Of a stretch of DNA of 11,924 nucleotides, positions 11,320 through 11,924 are shown piece by piece. The position numbers and the translations under genes were made by a program. The notes under the pieces are model-generated. The model was not told where the DNA came from, did no database searches, and saw only the letters and a program-made list of their open reading frames with translations. The number at the start of each line of letters is the position of its first letter. Position 1 is the stretch's first letter. The stretch is from an uncultured Desulfovibrionaceae bacterium (lineage in GTDB: Bacteria; Desulfobacterota; Desulfovibrionia; Desulfovibrionales; Desulfovibrionaceae), in NCBI GenBank assembly GCA_949427775.1, contig CASQEL010000029.1:1-11924 (forward strand), given 5' to 3'.

Positions 11320-11924
11320 TCAACGGCCCGCTCTGAGCGAAGAAAGCATATCATGAGTAATTCTGATATGCTCTCTGGGAATCCGGGAAAGATCGTACAG
11401 GGGAACAAGAGCTTGCGGCGATGTCGGTTCGGGTCGCGTCAGCCAGCCTGCCAGAAAGCCGAACAGTCCTGTCAACACGGCGGGTTCCATACCCGTGTCG
11501 CGCAGATGGCGCAGGGCCAGGCTTTTATGGCGTTTGGCAAGTCGCTCCCCGTTCTCGTCCAATAATAGAGGAATATGGATATAGTGGGGAACAGGAGCGC
11601 CCAGCAGACGGTGTAGAAGGATCTGACGGGGGGTGGAGGAGAGAATATCCTGTCCACGCACCACTTGGGTAACCCGCATGGCCGCGTCATCCACCACTAC
11701 AGCCAGTTGATAAGCGATTATTCCGTCAGAACGGCGCAGGGCGAAATCCCCTCCCCATTGTGCCGGCGTCATCCGTTGGGGACCGTACACGGCGTCTTCA
11801 AAGGCAATGGGGTCGTCCGGACAACGCAAACGCCATGCCGGACTGCGTCGTTCGGCCCGTCGCGCCTGCTCTTCGGGAGAAAGGTTGCGGCAGGCGCCGG
11901 AATACGGCGCGCCCACGTCACCCG
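11320..11924 (-). CDS. gluQ: Glutamyl-Q tRNA(Asp) synthetase (partial, 5' end beyond the window)
   Basis: GluQ is a shortened glutamyl-tRNA synthetase paralogue that attaches glutamate to queuosine in the anticodon of tRNA(Asp). About 200 C-terminal residues are present. YSGACR near the edge holds the Tyr and Cys of the zinc site. GGDFALRRSDGIIAYQLAVV and VTQVVRGQDILSSTPRQILLHRLLG are the conserved catalytic-fold blocks. LAKRHKS is the KMSKS-type loop contacting ATP. The protein ends soon after this loop and lacks the anticodon-binding domain of true GluRS, which is why GluQ rather than gltX is called. The reading frame stays open to the last base, so the N-terminal HIGH motif lies outside; a GTG at 11914-11916 is internal, not the start. 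The stop at 11320 is about 13 bp from the repeated segment at 11274-11307. Confidence 0.9.
   Translation of the reverse strand, partial: GDVGAPYSGACRNLSPEEQARRAERRSPAWRLRCPDDPIAFEDAVYGPQRMTPAQWGGDFALRRSDGIIAYQLAVVVDDAAMRVTQVVRGQDILSSTPRQILLHRLLGAPVPHYIHIPLLLDENGERLAKRHKSLALRHLRDTGMEPAVLTGLFGFLAGWLTRPEPTSPQALVPLYDLSRIPREHIRITHDMLSSLRAGR

Noticed and set aside
1..11924. CRISPR array, integrase, toxin-antitoxin or defence genes
   Set aside because: No regularly spaced direct repeats and no such protein motifs occur in any frame; the coding content is housekeeping and transport.

Overview
The window is GC-rich, and the coding strands favour G or C at third codon positions. Its gene content (wecB, der, a complete livKHMGF branched-chain amino acid transporter, a lone CheX-type phosphatase, a YqeB/EF2563-type protein of the selenium-dependent molybdenum hydroxylase system, endonuclease IV, an NfeD-like membrane protein and GluQ) suggests a chemotactic, anaerobic, Gram-negative deltaproteobacterium. 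A relative of Desulfovibrio/Bilophila is the best guess. The Gram-negative assignment comes from the periplasmic LivK and from wecB; the genus-level guess is inference only.

Layout. Bases 103-1239 hold wecB. Bases 1240-1532 are a non-coding gap that contains a 117-bp MITE-like element (1313-1429) flanked by an 8-bp direct duplication. der follows (1533-2897), then a 511-bp gap with no recognisable gene that ends in the presumed liv promoter and a leader hairpin. livK, livH, livM, livG and livF (3409-8238) are tightly packed on the + strand: a strong hairpin lies between livK and livH, and livM/livG and livG/livF overlap. A bidirectional hairpin terminator (8262-8314) separates livF from the convergent cheX-like gene (8329-8790, minus). 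An AT-rich divergent region comes next, then yqeB and nfo on the + strand (9155-10829) with 10 bp between them. The right end is on the minus strand: the 3' part of gluQ (11320 to the edge) and an NfeD-like gene (10723-11190) that has lost its usual C-terminal domain and runs antisense into the end of nfo.

How the parts work together. LivK binds branched-chain amino acids in the periplasm, LivH and LivM form the channel and LivG and LivF hydrolyse ATP. The hairpin after livK probably helps keep binding-protein mRNA more abundant than mRNA for the membrane components. The other genes are independent housekeeping or accessory functions: UDP-ManNAc supply, ribosome assembly, CheY-P dephosphorylation, Se/Mo enzyme maturation, AP-site repair and tRNA(Asp) modification.

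The most unusual signal is not a gene. The MITE-like element upstream of der has 13-bp perfect terminal inverted repeats and a target-site duplication. About 32 bp of one of its ends recurs, with 4 mismatches, just downstream of gluQ near 11274-11305. That makes it a small mobile or dispersed repeat family present at least twice within 10 kb. No complete new enzymatic or defence system is visible.
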